Made by a program: the position numbers and the translations under genes
Shown here: one piece after another, positions 29,317-38,239 of the stretch
Layout: each line of letters begins with the position of its first letter
Numbering within the stretch: position 1 is the first letter of the stretch
Notes under the pieces: generated by a model
What the model saw: the letters and a program-made list of their open reading frames with translations, nothing else
Databases searched by the model: none
What the model was told of the DNA's origin: nothing
Assembly: GCF_040822115.1 (NCBI RefSeq)
Contig: NZ_CP162004.1
Location: 3,333,001-3,397,000 of the forward strand
Direction: 5' to 3'
DNA: 64,000 nt
Source of the DNA: Flavobacterium sp. WC2421
Lineage (GTDB): Bacteria > Bacteroidota > Bacteroidia > Flavobacteriales > Flavobacteriaceae

Positions 29317-29404
29317 GTTTTTGATTAACTATTTTTGATTTTAGAAGTAACTACTGTTGCGAGAAAATCATAAATCTAAAATCGTTAATCTCCAATCAAA
29401 AATC
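29317..29404. repeat. Imperfect inverted repeat in the thrB-thrC gap
   Basis: Left arm 29317-29345 and right arm 29375-29404 are complementary except for a few mismatches and indels; both are built from TTTTTGATT-like units. A similar palindromic insertion stands in the previous gap, with a different sequence. Confidence 0.7.
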
Positions 29405-29414
29405 ATTTTTACCA

Positions 29415-30704
29415 ATGAAATACTACAGTTTAAACCATAACGCCCCAAAAGTTTCTTTTCAAGAAGCCGTAATACAAGGATTAGCAAGCGACAAAGGATT
29501 GTATTTTCCAGAAACGATAACGCCTTTACCGCAAGATTTTTTTGATACTATCGAAAATCTTAGCAATGAAGAAATAGCCTTTCTAGCGATTCGTCAATTT
29601 GTAGGGGATGAAATTCCAGAAACCAAACTAAAAGAAATTATTGCCGAAACCCTTTGCTTTGATTTCCCAGTAGTAGCAGTCGAAACAGGAATCTATTCCT
29701 TAGAATTGTTTCATGGACCTACAATGGCTTTCAAGGATGTTGGTGCGCGATTTATGTCCCGTTGTTTGGGGTATTTTAACAAAGATAAAAAAGACAGTAA
29801 AAATACGGTTCTAGTAGCGACCTCAGGAGATACAGGTGGTGCTGTAGCTAGCGGTTTCCTAGGTGTAAATGGCGTTGAAGTGATTATCTTGTATCCATCA
29901 GGGAAAGTGAGCGACATTCAAGAGCGTCAATTGACCACTTTGGGACAAAACATAAAAGCACTTGAAGTAGATGGAGTATTTGATGATTGCCAGGATATGG
30001 TAAAAAAAGCGTTCTTAGATGAGAGTTTAAAACACCACAACTTGACCTCAGCGAATTCGATTAATATCGCGCGTTGGTTGCCACAAATGTTTTATTTCTT
30101 CTTTGCTTATAAAGCCTTAAAAAGCCAAAACAAACCGTTGGTTTTTTCTTGTCCTAGTGGAAACTTTGGGAATATATGCGCTGGAATTATCGCCAAAAAA
30201 ATGGGATTACCTGTAGCGCATTTTGTTGCCTCAACTAATGTGAATGATACGGTACCTCGTTTCTTAGAAAACGGAATCTACGATCCTAAACCTTCTAAAG
30301 CAACGATTTCGAATGCGATGGATGTTGGGAATCCAAGTAATTTTGTTCGAATTCAGGAAATGTATCAAAACGATTTGGAGCAGTTCAAAAAAGATTTCTC
30401 TTCGTTTACGTTCTCAGATGAAGATACTATAGAAGCCATGAAAACCATTTACAATACCGATGGTTATATTGCAGAACCGCATGGAGCTGTAGGTTATTTA
30501 GGATTGAAAAAAGAATTACAAAACCATAGTAATGCACTTGGGATTTTCTTAGAAACGGCCCACCCAATCAAGTTTTTAGATACGGTGGAACCAACATTAA
30601 ATGTAAAATTACCTATTCCTGCACAAATTGAAAGTGTGTTAGGAAAAGAGAAAGTAAGTACTAAAATAAAAACCTACGAGCAATTCAAAGCATTTTTAGG
30701 ATAA
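29415..30704 (+). CDS. thrC: Threonine synthase
   Basis: A 429-residue PLP enzyme that converts O-phosphohomoserine to threonine. The PLP lysine is in GPTMAFKDVGARF; the phosphate-binding glycine loop is ATSGDTGGAVASG and the C-terminal part has EPHGAVGYLGL. The N-terminal opening MKYYSLNHNAPKVSFQEAV matches the bacterial short form. It closes thrABC. The last 180 bp and the next 57 bp are duplicated, in diverged form, at 33660-33906. Confidence 0.95.
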   Translation: MKYYSLNHNAPKVSFQEAVIQGLASDKGLYFPETITPLPQDFFDTIENLSNEEIAFLAIRQFVGDEIPETKLKEIIAETLCFDFPVVAVETGIYSLELFHGPTMAFKDVGARFMSRCLGYFNKDKKDSKNTVLVATSGDTGGAVASGFLGVNGVEVIILYPSGKVSDIQERQLTTLGQNIKALEVDGVFDDCQDMVKKAFLDESLKHHNLTSANSINIARWLPQMFYFFFAYKALKSQNKPLVFSCPSGNFGNICAGIIAKKMGLPVAHFVASTNVNDTVPRFLENGIYDPKPSKATISNAMDVGNPSNFVRIQEMYQNDLEQFKKDFSSFTFSDEDTIEAMKTIYNTDGYIAEPHGAVGYLGLKKELQNHSNALGIFLETAHPIKFLDTVEPTLNVKLPIPAQIESVLGKEKVSTKIKTYEQFKAFLG

Positions 30705-30931
30705 CACTTAAAACAGCTATTATATACAAACGACCGCGAAGTGATTCTCATTCGTTTTTTTATGGACTAACCTGACTGATTATTATTTTAAAATTGGAGT
30801 AGTTTAGATAAAATTCTTTTTTTAATCCAAAATAATTTCTAATAATTTGATTATTTTGAATTATTTTATTTTCGAATAGTAAAAAAAGAACAATAAAGGT
30901 CAAAAGACTTATTTACTGGAGCTGGTGGTAT
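30705..30931. other. Intergenic region after thrC
   Basis: The first 57 bp (to 30761) belong to the sequence shared with the downstream thrC 3' copy, ending in a T-run. The rest is AT-rich. No ORF is credible here. Confidence 0.4.
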
Positions 30932-30939
30932 TAACTTTG
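30932..30939 (+). promoter_or_regulatory. Promoter -7 element of a small gene
   Basis: TAACTTTG fits the TAnnTTTG consensus and lies 38 bp before the ATG of the 75-residue reading frame. Confidence 0.45.
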
Positions 30940-30977
30940 TGCTTTGCTTTTAAAGAATTATATTTATTAAAAAAAAT

Positions 30978-31205
30978 ATGACAAATATTAAAGAATTAGG
31001 TAGATTCCAAATTAGATCAAAAATTGCATATAATTGGATTGAAACAAAAGATGCTTTTATTACAGATAATTTACAAATTTATTATAACGAAAATTTTAAC
31101 AATTGGAGATTAAAAGATACTACACTCCCATCATCAACGGATCTTACAATTATTATAATACCTTTGAAAAACGAGGAAATTAGAAGAATAAAACAATTTA
31201 TATAA
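30978..31205 (+). CDS. Small hypothetical protein
   Basis: A 75-residue frame with a plausible promoter box 38 bp upstream and an A-rich leader before the ATG. The product is about evenly hydrophilic and hydrophobic, with IYYNENFNNWRLKDTTL in the middle and a hydrophobic TDLTIIIIPL near the end. No signal peptide, motif or family is recognised. It stands alone in a mosaic region between thrC and a remnant of a SYLF gene. It may be real or chance. Confidence 0.4.
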   Translation: MTNIKELGRFQIRSKIAYNWIETKDAFITDNLQIYYNENFNNWRLKDTTLPSSTDLTIIIIPLKNEEIRRIKQFI

Positions 31206-31281
31206 GAAATTATAATGCTCTTTGAAGTGTACCCCACTCGTGAGCACAAAAATAGAATGATAATTAAATAACAACGCAACT

Positions 31282-31410
31282 GCGTAAGGGATTGCGGCGG
31301 TATCCTTTATTTTTTTTCTTTAAAAAAATAAAGATAAAGCCAAAAGCCCGACCCCAAAGTAGCAGTTTCATTCTTTTTAAAATTAACTTTCTGCTTTGGG
31401 GTTACGCCCA
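31282..31410. repeat. Intergenic double-hairpin repeat, copy A
   Basis: About 130 bp: a core TATCCTTTATTTTTTT/AAAAAAATAAAGATA hairpin, then CCCGACCCCAAAG...CTTTGGGGTTACGCCC, which forms a second stem. The first half is nearly identical to 40216-40346; the loop of the second hairpin is unlike. This is an element repeated in the window without coding capacity. Confidence 0.75.
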
Positions 31411-31433
31411 AAATGTACTTGGAAAAAAGTGTT

Positions 31434-31590
31434 ACAATTTGTTAAAATCAAACTTTTGGCCGCCAATGGAGTATTTGTACATGAGTCCGCCTTTTTGCAT
31501 GGTGAATACCATCACGCCATTAGTATATTTTACATTTGCGGAAGTGCCTGCCGTTACCGCAACGGCCGAGGCTTGGGCCGCAAACTCCCT
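31434..31590 (-). pseudogene. 3' fragment of a SYLF-domain gene
   Basis: On the minus strand this encodes the last 50 or so residues of a SYLF (Ysc84-like) lipid-binding protein, from FAAQASAVAVTAG to the stop after FDFNKL. It aligns with 38246-38396, the end of the complete gene 7 kb away, without an indel but with scattered, mostly third-position changes. The 5' two thirds and any promoter are absent: upstream of the fragment the AraC gene ends instead. It is a remnant of a recombination or duplication. Confidence 0.8.
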
Positions 31591-31609
31591 AAAACTTACC
31601 CCTTAATAA

Positions 31610-32497
31610 TCAAGAAGTACTCATTGCACGAGCGAAACCAACAGTATCGCGATACATTTGAGGAGAGACAGCTGCATTGTTTTTAAAGAAACGACTAAAA
31701 TAATGTTCGTCGTCATAGCCTAACTCATATGCGATTTCTTTTACTGCTTTATTAGATAAATACAATTCTCTTTTGGCTTCGATAATAATTCGTTCCGATA
31801 TTAGAACAGTTAGGGTTTTATTGAAATGGTTCTTGGTAATTTTGGCTAATGCTTTTGGTGTGATGTGCAACAAATCGGCGTAATCACTTGCAGAATGTTT
31901 AGTTCTGAAATGCAATTCGATATAATTTTTTAAATTTTGAAGGATAAACGGTTCTTTAGTATCTGGCGCTTCCTTTGGCTCTTGAATTCCCTGCTGGTCT
32001 TTTAATCGGGAGGCCGTGATGAGCAAAATTTTTAGGTACGAAATCAACAGTTCGTACTGTGCCAAAGCTGGATTTTGCATTTCTATTTTTATCTGATCTA
32101 TTACCATACTCAGCGTATTTGAAGCAGATTCATCAATCAATACAAACGGTGGTTCGTATATGTTATTGAACAAAATACCGTTACAAGCTACTTCGGCTTG
32201 ATGTTTATGAATGCAAAAAAAGTCTGGATGAAAATGCAACACTACACCTTCCATTTTTTCATGGGTAGACAACATAAAAGGTTGATAGGGTGCAAAAGCT
32301 AATAATGAATTTGCTGAAAAATCATATTCAGAGAAGTCTACTTTTACTCTGCCACTCCCCTTTTTAATCCAAATCAATGAATAATAATTAAGTCGTTGCA
32401 AGTGATCAAAAGAGCTGTTGTCTTCAAAAGTGAAAATTTTGAAAGCCAAATTCCCATTTTGAGGATTGATTAATGTAAAAGTAGCGTCGTCTAGCAT
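31610..32497 (-). CDS. AraC family transcriptional regulator
   Basis: A 295-residue regulator. The N-terminal 150 residues look like a cupin-type sensor (FDHLQRLNYYSLIWIKKGSGRV is its opening region), and the last 100 are the two AraC helix-turn-helix motifs, ending with the typical ELGYDDEHYFSRFFKNN and VSPQMYR. It is the third gene of a minus-strand operon (24 nt after the PNPOx-like gene) and could regulate it. Its ligand is unknown. Confidence 0.9.
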   Translation of the reverse strand: MLDDATFTLINPQNGNLAFKIFTFEDNSSFDHLQRLNYYSLIWIKKGSGRVKVDFSEYDFSANSLLAFAPYQPFMLSTHEKMEGVVLHFHPDFFCIHKHQAEVACNGILFNNIYEPPFVLIDESASNTLSMVIDQIKIEMQNPALAQYELLISYLKILLITASRLKDQQGIQEPKEAPDTKEPFILQNLKNYIELHFRTKHSASDYADLLHITPKALAKITKNHFNKTLTVLISERIIIEAKRELYLSNKAVKEIAYELGYDDEHYFSRFFKNNAAVSPQMYRDTVGFARAMSTS

Positions 32498-32521
32498 CGT
32501 ATTCTTTTTTTGTAAATTTAA

Positions 32522-33148
32522 TTAAAACCCTGCTTCTTTCAATTTGGCGGCAAGCAATTTATTTTCTTCTTCCAGTTTGTTTATATACGCTTGCTGTGGT
32601 TGTAAGGCAATTTGAATTTCGTCTGCCGTAAAGCGAGCTGTAATATGTTGCGGGCAATTCCAATCATAAGCTTCAATATGAAAGACCATTATCCGCTCTC
32701 CACGAAATTTATAATCGCCTAAATCGAGTGTAGTGTAAAACTCAGGATTGTCTTTGAGTGCTACAATTTCAGTTTTAGCATAGATTTTCAGCCGTGCTTT
32801 TGCTGGATAATCCATCAAGATCAATGATACATTAGCATTGTCTACCAGATTTCCCACCGTTATATACTGTTTATTACCTGAGAAATCAATACATGCAATA
32901 CGATCTTTATCCAGCACTTTTAAAAACCCTTTTGGACCACCACGGTGTTGAATGTACGGATAATTATTAGTGCCTATCGAAGCCATATAAAAACTATCCC
33001 GATTGGCAATAAATGCCATTTCGTTATGTGTCAATCCATCGACCTCGTTTAATTTTTCCATTCGTTCATAGCTATTGCGGCTACCATGAGCCTCTTGTAA
33101 TGCTTTCACTGCATCAGTAAAAGCAATTTTATGGAAATGCAGTGCCAT
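32522..33148 (-). CDS. Pyridoxamine 5'-phosphate oxidase-like FMN-binding protein
   Basis: A 208-residue split-barrel flavin-binding protein of the PNPOx-like superfamily. The core has FIANRDSFYMASIGTNNYPYIQHRGGPKGF, a segment normal for the FMN site, and the C-terminal CPQHITARF is the conserved ending of this subfamily. Members reduce or bind FMN or F420 on small substrates; the substrate here is unknown. It follows the DUF1348 gene by 5 nt and precedes the AraC gene by 24 nt. Confidence 0.85.
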   Translation of the reverse strand: MALHFHKIAFTDAVKALQEAHGSRNSYERMEKLNEVDGLTHNEMAFIANRDSFYMASIGTNNYPYIQHRGGPKGFLKVLDKDRIACIDFSGNKQYITVGNLVDNANVSLILMDYPAKARLKIYAKTEIVALKDNPEFYTTLDLGDYKFRGERIMVFHIEAYDWNCPQHITARFTADEIQIALQPQQAYINKLEEENKLLAAKLKEAGF

Positions 33149-33153
33149 ATCGA

Positions 33154-33567
33154 TTATCTAAACTTTCGGTTTTTTTCTTCGATAGGTAAATCGTTGATGC
33201 TCGCAAAACGTTTGCGCATTAAACCATTTTCGTCAAATTCCCAATTTTCGTTACCATACGCTCGAAACCATTGCCCTTCAATGTTATGGTATTCGTACTC
33301 AAAACGAACTGCCATACGGTTTTCACGAAAACCCCACAATTCTTTTTTAAGAGTATAATTTAGCTCTTTCTCCCATTTTTGCTTCAAGAATTCCTTTACA
33401 GCTTCCCTGCCATTAATGAACTCAGTACGGTTGCGCCATTCAGTATCAATGGTATATGCTAAGGCAATACGTTCTGGGTCTTGGCTATTCCAAGCATCTT
33501 CGGCCAATTGTACTTTTTGTAAGGCAGTTTCCATATTAAAAGGCGGAAGTGGTAATTTCTGTTCCAT
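33154..33567 (-). CDS. DUF1348 / NTF2-like family protein
   Basis: A 137-residue SnoaL/NTF2-like small protein of the DUF1348 family: [33 protein letters not shown] and a C-terminal [14 protein letters not shown] are the typical blocks. Such proteins form a cone-shaped barrel with a small ligand pocket and have no known reaction. It heads a three-gene operon with the PNPOx-like protein and an AraC regulator; that set suggests a small-molecule detoxification cassette. Confidence 0.85.
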   Translation of the reverse strand: MEQKLPLPPFNMETALQKVQLAEDAWNSQDPERIALAYTIDTEWRNRTEFINGREAVKEFLKQKWEKELNYTLKKELWGFRENRMAVRFEYEYHNIEGQWFRAYGNENWEFDENGLMRKRFASINDLPIEEKNRKFR

Positions 33568-33659
33568 GGGTTATTATTTTTACGATTATTATTGTTCAAA
33601 TTTTAGAATATCAAAGTTATCAGATATTGGCAATCCAAAACTTAGATAATGTACGCATA

Positions 33660-33906
33660 TCCATGGACAATTTTCTCATTTAGGGATTTTATTGGAAGCT
33701 GCCCATCCTATCAATTTTTTGGATACGGCAGAACCCACTTTAAACGTAAAACTTCCAATTGCTGCACATATTGAAAGTGTGTTAGGAAAAGATTAAGTAA
33801 GTACAAAGATTAAGTCGTACGAGCAATTTAAAGCATTTTTAGGAAAACACTTGAAACAGCTATTCTATACAAGCGACTGCGAAGTGATTCTCATTCGTTT
33901 TTTTTA
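33660..33906 (+). pseudogene. Diverged copy of the thrC 3' end
   Basis: Aligns with 30523-30761, covering the last 60 codons or so of thrC and the 57 bp after it. Many coding differences are at third positions and the encoded residues are largely kept (for example GILLEAAHPINFLDT against GIFLETAHPIKFLDT), which points to a copy that diverged under selection before it was cut. An in-frame TAA replaces a codon after VLGKD, and the N-terminal six sevenths are missing. It is now a pseudogene fragment. Confidence 0.8.
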
Positions 33907-34095
33907 TCAAGACCATAACGACCTCTATTTAAGTACAATATTAGTTTTTAATAAGAAAAAAACTTAATTTTGAATCTAAAAAAAAAATTTTATTTATAGC
34001 ATAAAGTCAACCCATCTTTGATGTATTGAGCCATTTTATAGCTAGTATCAACTAGCAAATAAACTCTTGTTTGAATCCAAATTAAAACGAAGAAA
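33907..34095. other. Intergenic region before the isomerase-like gene
   Basis: AT-rich, including a long A-run; nothing recognisable beyond the end of the thrC-like fragment. Confidence 0.35.
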
Positions 34096-34989
34096 ATGAA
34101 TAGAAGGAAATTTATTGAGAAATCAGGAATAATAGGGTTTGCTGTAATTCTACCTGGATCTTATTTATCTACAATTAACAATCCAAAATACAAAATGGGT
34201 TATCAACTCTATTCTATACGAGATGAAATGGCTAGAGATCCGTTGAACACCTTAAAGTATTTAAAAAAAATAGGTTATCAAGATTTTGAAGTCTATGGTT
34301 TTGATAATGAGAAAGACATGTATTATGGATATAAATCTTTGGAATTTAAGCAAATATTAGATGATTTGAACTTATCTGTTAGTAGTGGTCATTATGGCTT
34401 TTCTCCCTATTTAGAAAAATCTGAAGACGAGCTAAAACGTTTTGTTGATCAGTGTATCATTGGAGCGCAAACTTTAAACAGTAAATATATCACTTGGCCA
34501 TGGATAGCTCCACAACAACGGACCATTGATAACTTCAAGTTGATGTCTGAAAAACTTAATGTTATAGGCGAGCAAGTAACTGATGCGGGACTCGGATTTG
34601 CTTACCACAACCATGGTTATGAATTTATAGACCAAGGCGGCGAAAATGGATTTAATATTATTATTAATGAGACAGACTCATCTCTAGTTAAACTACAGAT
34701 GGATATGTATTGGGTAATGCATTCCTCCAAATACACTCCCAAAGAATTGGTACAAAATCAACCAGGTAGATATACCATGTGGCATATAAAGGACATGGAT
34801 AAAGTTACTAAAGATTATACTGAGCTAGGTAACGGTTCTATAAACTATGAAGAAATATTACCCGATGCCAAAAAATCAGGTCTAGAATATTATTATTTAG
34901 AACAAGGTGGCAATTTCTTGGACAATTCTATGAAAAGTGCTTCTGATAGTGCTATTTATTTTAAAAAAGAGCTTCAGAAATATTTTTGA
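34096..34989 (+). CDS. Exported sugar phosphate isomerase/epimerase-like (TIM-barrel) protein
   Basis: A 297-residue protein with an NRRKFIEK start, which fits a twin-arginine (Tat) signal, followed by a hydrophobic stretch. The rest is an AP-endonuclease-2/xylose-isomerase-like TIM barrel: GYQLYSIRDE, GYQDFEVYGF, LGFAYHNHGYEF (typical metal-site region), VKLQMDMYWVM and the HIKDMD near the C-terminus. Members act on sugars or sugar phosphates; here the substrate is unknown. It is not in an operon. Confidence 0.85.
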   Translation: MNRRKFIEKSGIIGFAVILPGSYLSTINNPKYKMGYQLYSIRDEMARDPLNTLKYLKKIGYQDFEVYGFDNEKDMYYGYKSLEFKQILDDLNLSVSSGHYGFSPYLEKSEDELKRFVDQCIIGAQTLNSKYITWPWIAPQQRTIDNFKLMSEKLNVIGEQVTDAGLGFAYHNHGYEFIDQGGENGFNIIINETDSSLVKLQMDMYWVMHSSKYTPKELVQNQPGRYTMWHIKDMDKVTKDYTELGNGSINYEEILPDAKKSGLEYYYLEQGGNFLDNSMKSASDSAIYFKKELQKYF

Positions 34990-35230
34990 TTATACATTTA
35001 TAAAAGTTAGCTGCAAACAAGCTAAATAATTGAATACACATCTCCACAAAGTGTTATCACTGCGCAAATGACTCTGACTTTGCACAGTTTTGATGTATTA
35101 TTACAAACTAAATAATTATAGGATTCAGGAGACTTTGTGATGCTATGTTTTCATAACTTGCAAACCACTTTTAGCAAGAAAACATTAGATTTCATTTTAA
35201 ATCGTCACATCACTCTAATAGAAAGATAAA

Positions 35231-35989
35231 ATGAACAATGACTTTGAATACATACAAATCCAACCAGACAAAGCACTATCGGATTATGTAGAAAGTTTTT
35301 GGTGCCTTCACAATCGAACAGACAGCAATAAAGAAACTATTGGATTACCCGATGGACGCATTGATTTATCGCTTTTCGAATCGGCTACAACTTCTTTTCG
35401 CATCTCACTTCTTGGCGTAGGTACTCAGCGACACGATCATGCCACAATTCCTGCTCATGGATTGCTATTTGCCGTTAGCTTTAAATTACTTGCTGTAGAG
35501 TACTTATTTCATGAACCAGTTGCTGACATTCTTAATAGTGGGAAACACTTACCAAACGATTATTGGGATTTCGATTCAGATGATTTGAAAGACTTTGATC
35601 GTTTTTGCAAAAAAGCATCAAAAAAAATTTATTCTCTTTTACCTGAAACAATTGATGCACGCAAACAAAAATTATTCGAACTAATTTATCTCACAAATGG
35701 AGCTATTACTGTAAAAGAATTTAGCGAAAAAATTGGTTGGAGTAGCCGTCAAATTAATCGGTATTTCAATCATCAATTTGGGCTTTCATTAAATGCCTTT
35801 TGTAAAATATTACGATTCAGAGCATCACTAGACCATATTGCTAAAGGGAAACTATTCCCCGAAATGAACTTTGCAGACCAAACTCATTTTATAAAAGAAA
35901 TCAAAAAATTTGCGGGTGTGGTACCCAAAGAATTATTTAAAAATAAAAACGACCGATTTATACTATTATCAACACTCTCTTCAAAATAA
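35231..35989 (+). CDS. AraC family regulator with DUF6597-type N-terminus
   Basis: A 252-residue regulator. The N-terminal half fits the DUF6597 sensor (DKALSDYVESFWCLHN, then PDGRIDLSL), and the C-terminal half carries the AraC DNA-binding fold (FSEKIGWSSRQINRYFNHQFG; then FADQTHFIKEIKKFAGVVPKEL). It lies 30 bp upstream of the TetX-like monooxygenase gene on the same strand and probably controls it and itself. Confidence 0.88.
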   Translation: MNNDFEYIQIQPDKALSDYVESFWCLHNRTDSNKETIGLPDGRIDLSLFESATTSFRISLLGVGTQRHDHATIPAHGLLFAVSFKLLAVEYLFHEPVADILNSGKHLPNDYWDFDSDDLKDFDRFCKKASKKIYSLLPETIDARKQKLFELIYLTNGAITVKEFSEKIGWSSRQINRYFNHQFGLSLNAFCKILRFRASLDHIAKGKLFPEMNFADQTHFIKEIKKFAGVVPKELFKNKNDRFILLSTLSSK

Positions 35990-36019
35990 TTTTGTAAAAT
36001 AATTTTTAGAGACAAAAAC

Positions 36020-37180
36020 ATGTTAATACAAAATAAAAAAATTGCCATAGTTGGCGGTGGGCCAGGTGGTCTTACACTGGCAAGACTTTTACAGTTGAAA
36101 GGCTCCAATGTAAAAGTGTATGAAAGAGATTTAAATGCAACTGCTCGTGTGCAAGGATCACCACTAGATTTACATGATGAATCAGGTTTGGCAGCGCTAC
36201 GTTCTGCTAATTTACTCACCAAGTTTAAAGAAAATTTTCTTGCTGGCGCCGATAAAATGCTGATTGTAAATGAACAAGCCCAAGTATTTTACAGCAACCA
36301 TGAGACAAAACCAGATGAAAATTTTGACAACATAAATTTTCGTCCAGAAATAGGTCGTGGTGCATTAAGAAAGATACTATTGGATTCCTTAGAATCGGAA
36401 ACCGTGATTTGGAACTGCCATTTTGTTTCAATGGAACAACAAAACGAAGGTTGGTTGATGCATTTTAAAAATGGAACCTCAGCATATGCTGATTTGGTCA
36501 TTGCTGCTGATGGAGCCAATTCCAAAATACGTCCGTATCTAACTGAGGTTGTTCCATTTTATTCAGGAATAACCATGCTTGAAGGAACAATTTATAATGC
36601 CAAAAAAATTGCTCCACAAATATCAAACTTACTTCGTGGCGGAAAAGTAATGGCTTTTGGCAACAAAAAAGACATTTTATTAGGCCAAAAAGAAAATGGT
36701 GAAATTGGTTTTTACATCAGTTTTAAGACCAATGAAAATTGGGGAGCTACAAGTGGCTTGGACTTTACAAATAAAGCACAATTGTTAGACTGGTTTAAAA
36801 GAGAATATGGTGACTGGGGTAGTATTTGGTATGAGTTAATTGAAAAAAGTGCAACACCATTAATCCCGCGACCAATATTTTGTATCCCATTTGACCAAAA
36901 TTGGAATACACTTCCAAATGTAACACTAATTGGTGATGCTGCGCATGTGATGCCTCCTTTTGCAGGCGAGGGAGTGAATATGGCGATGCTCGATGCATTG
37001 GAATTGAGTGAATTTTTAACTACTAATAAATACAATAGCATCCAAGAAGCGCTAGCTTTCTATGAAAATGCGATGCAAAAAAGAGCAGTAATTATTGCAA
37101 AAGAATCACTTGAAAATGGCGAACTAATGCATTCAGAAAATGCATTGGATAGCATGTTGGGGTTCTTTGGCGGACACTAA
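36020..37180 (+). CDS. FAD-dependent monooxygenase, TetX-like
   Basis: A 386-residue class A flavoprotein monooxygenase. It has the Rossmann motif VGGGPGGLTLARLL (residues 11-24), the ADLVIAADGANSKIR block and the FAD-binding GDAAHVMPPFAGEGVN near the C-terminus. Length, GSPLDLHDESG, EIGRGALRKILLDSLE and the C-terminal block recall Tet(X), the tetracycline-inactivating enzyme from the same phylum, but the overall similarity is partial. It is likely an environmental homologue hydroxylating another aromatic; activity on tetracycline cannot be told by reading. It follows its AraC regulator by 30 bp. Confidence 0.85.
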   Translation: MLIQNKKIAIVGGGPGGLTLARLLQLKGSNVKVYERDLNATARVQGSPLDLHDESGLAALRSANLLTKFKENFLAGADKMLIVNEQAQVFYSNHETKPDENFDNINFRPEIGRGALRKILLDSLESETVIWNCHFVSMEQQNEGWLMHFKNGTSAYADLVIAADGANSKIRPYLTEVVPFYSGITMLEGTIYNAKKIAPQISNLLRGGKVMAFGNKKDILLGQKENGEIGFYISFKTNENWGATSGLDFTNKAQLLDWFKREYGDWGSIWYELIEKSATPLIPRPIFCIPFDQNWNTLPNVTLIGDAAHVMPPFAGEGVNMAMLDALELSEFLTTNKYNSIQEALAFYENAMQKRAVIIAKESLENGELMHSENALDSMLGFFGGH

Positions 37181-37436
37181 AAAGAAAATGGAATAGCGGT
37201 TTTCAAAAGTAGGATTTGAAGCTTTTAACAATGAGTAAAATAGAAAAAATAAACTTTCACCACTTCTCACTGATAAAAATCGCTCCTTTTAAAGAGTTCG
37301 TATCCCAGAAGATATTTTCAATTAACAGATATTAACATTCTCTTTTGTAAGATTTAACACTATCATTTTATAATAACACCACTGTTCCATTTTATAATGT
37401 TTAATTTTACAGTAAACATTAAAAAAGTAAATCAAA

Positions 37437-38075
37437 ATGAAAAACTTAAAACTGATTGCTCTAGGAATGATTCTGATTACAACTATTAGCTGTAAGGATA
37501 CTAAAAAAAGTAATGAAGAATCAACTCCAGAAGCTCAGACCACTGAAGCTAACTACAGTCTAATTAATGATTCTACAAAAGTGAGTTTTACCGCTTACAA
37601 AACAACCGATAAAGTAGCTGTGGGAGGGAAATTTAAAGAAATAACATTAACCAATTCTGGTCAAGGAAAAACAGCATTTGAAGCTTTAAACGGGACTAAA
37701 TTTAGTATTCCAGTAAGCAGTTTATTTACCAATGATGCTACAGGAACAAGAGATCCTAAGATTTTAAAATTCTTTTTTGGAGTAATGAAAAACACGGAAC
37801 TTATTTCAGGTGAGTTTAAAGTTACTGGTGAAAACAATTGTTCTATCGATGTGACATTGAATGGAAAGACAGCCAACATCCCTTTAAAATTCACTGAAAA
37901 TAGCGATACAAGCTTGGCTTTTGATGGAGTGATGAATTTAGAAAACTGGGATGGACTTGCAGCAGTTGCATCTATCAACAAAGCATGTGAAGCCTTGCAT
38001 ACAGGTAAAGACGGGATAAGTAAAACATGGAGCGAAGTGGCAGTGCATGCTGATGTTTTATTGAATAAAAACTAG
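37437..38075 (+). CDS. YceI family lipoprotein
   Basis: A 212-residue protein with a lipobox (TTISC, Cys about residue 20) after a short hydrophobic start, so it is probably anchored in a membrane facing the periplasm. A Ser/Thr/Glu linker follows, then a YceI-like beta-barrel (KVSFTAYKTTDKVAVGGKF; later TANIPLKF and WDGLAAVASIN), which in family members binds isoprenoid lipids. It ends at a hairpin. Confidence 0.83.
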   Translation: MKNLKLIALGMILITTISCKDTKKSNEESTPEAQTTEANYSLINDSTKVSFTAYKTTDKVAVGGKFKEITLTNSGQGKTAFEALNGTKFSIPVSSLFTNDATGTRDPKILKFFFGVMKNTELISGEFKVTGENNCSIDVTLNGKTANIPLKFTENSDTSLAFDGVMNLENWDGLAAVASINKACEALHTGKDGISKTWSEVAVHADVLLNKN

Positions 38076-38144
38076 ATAATAGGAGTTCAACATTCAGAAC
38101 AAGTATTGAATTACTCTATATTTAAACGAATACAACATAAAAAA

Positions 38145-38172
38145 GCGATTAACTTACAATGAGTTAGTCGCT
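38145..38172. terminator. Hairpin between convergent yceI-like and SYLF genes
   Basis: AGCGATTAACT pairs with AGTTAGTCGCT around a 6-nt loop, with A-run before and a short T-rich sequence after. Confidence 0.6.
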
Positions 38173-38239
38173 TATTTATGACTTGATTTATTTATGTTCA
38201 AAAGTGAGTAGAAGCCTAATCAACTACTTCTAAAAATCA

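Noticed and set aside
31292..31686. Two plus-strand frames of about 100 residues
   Set aside because: They run through the hairpin repeat and antisense of the SYLF remnant and have no homology of their own.
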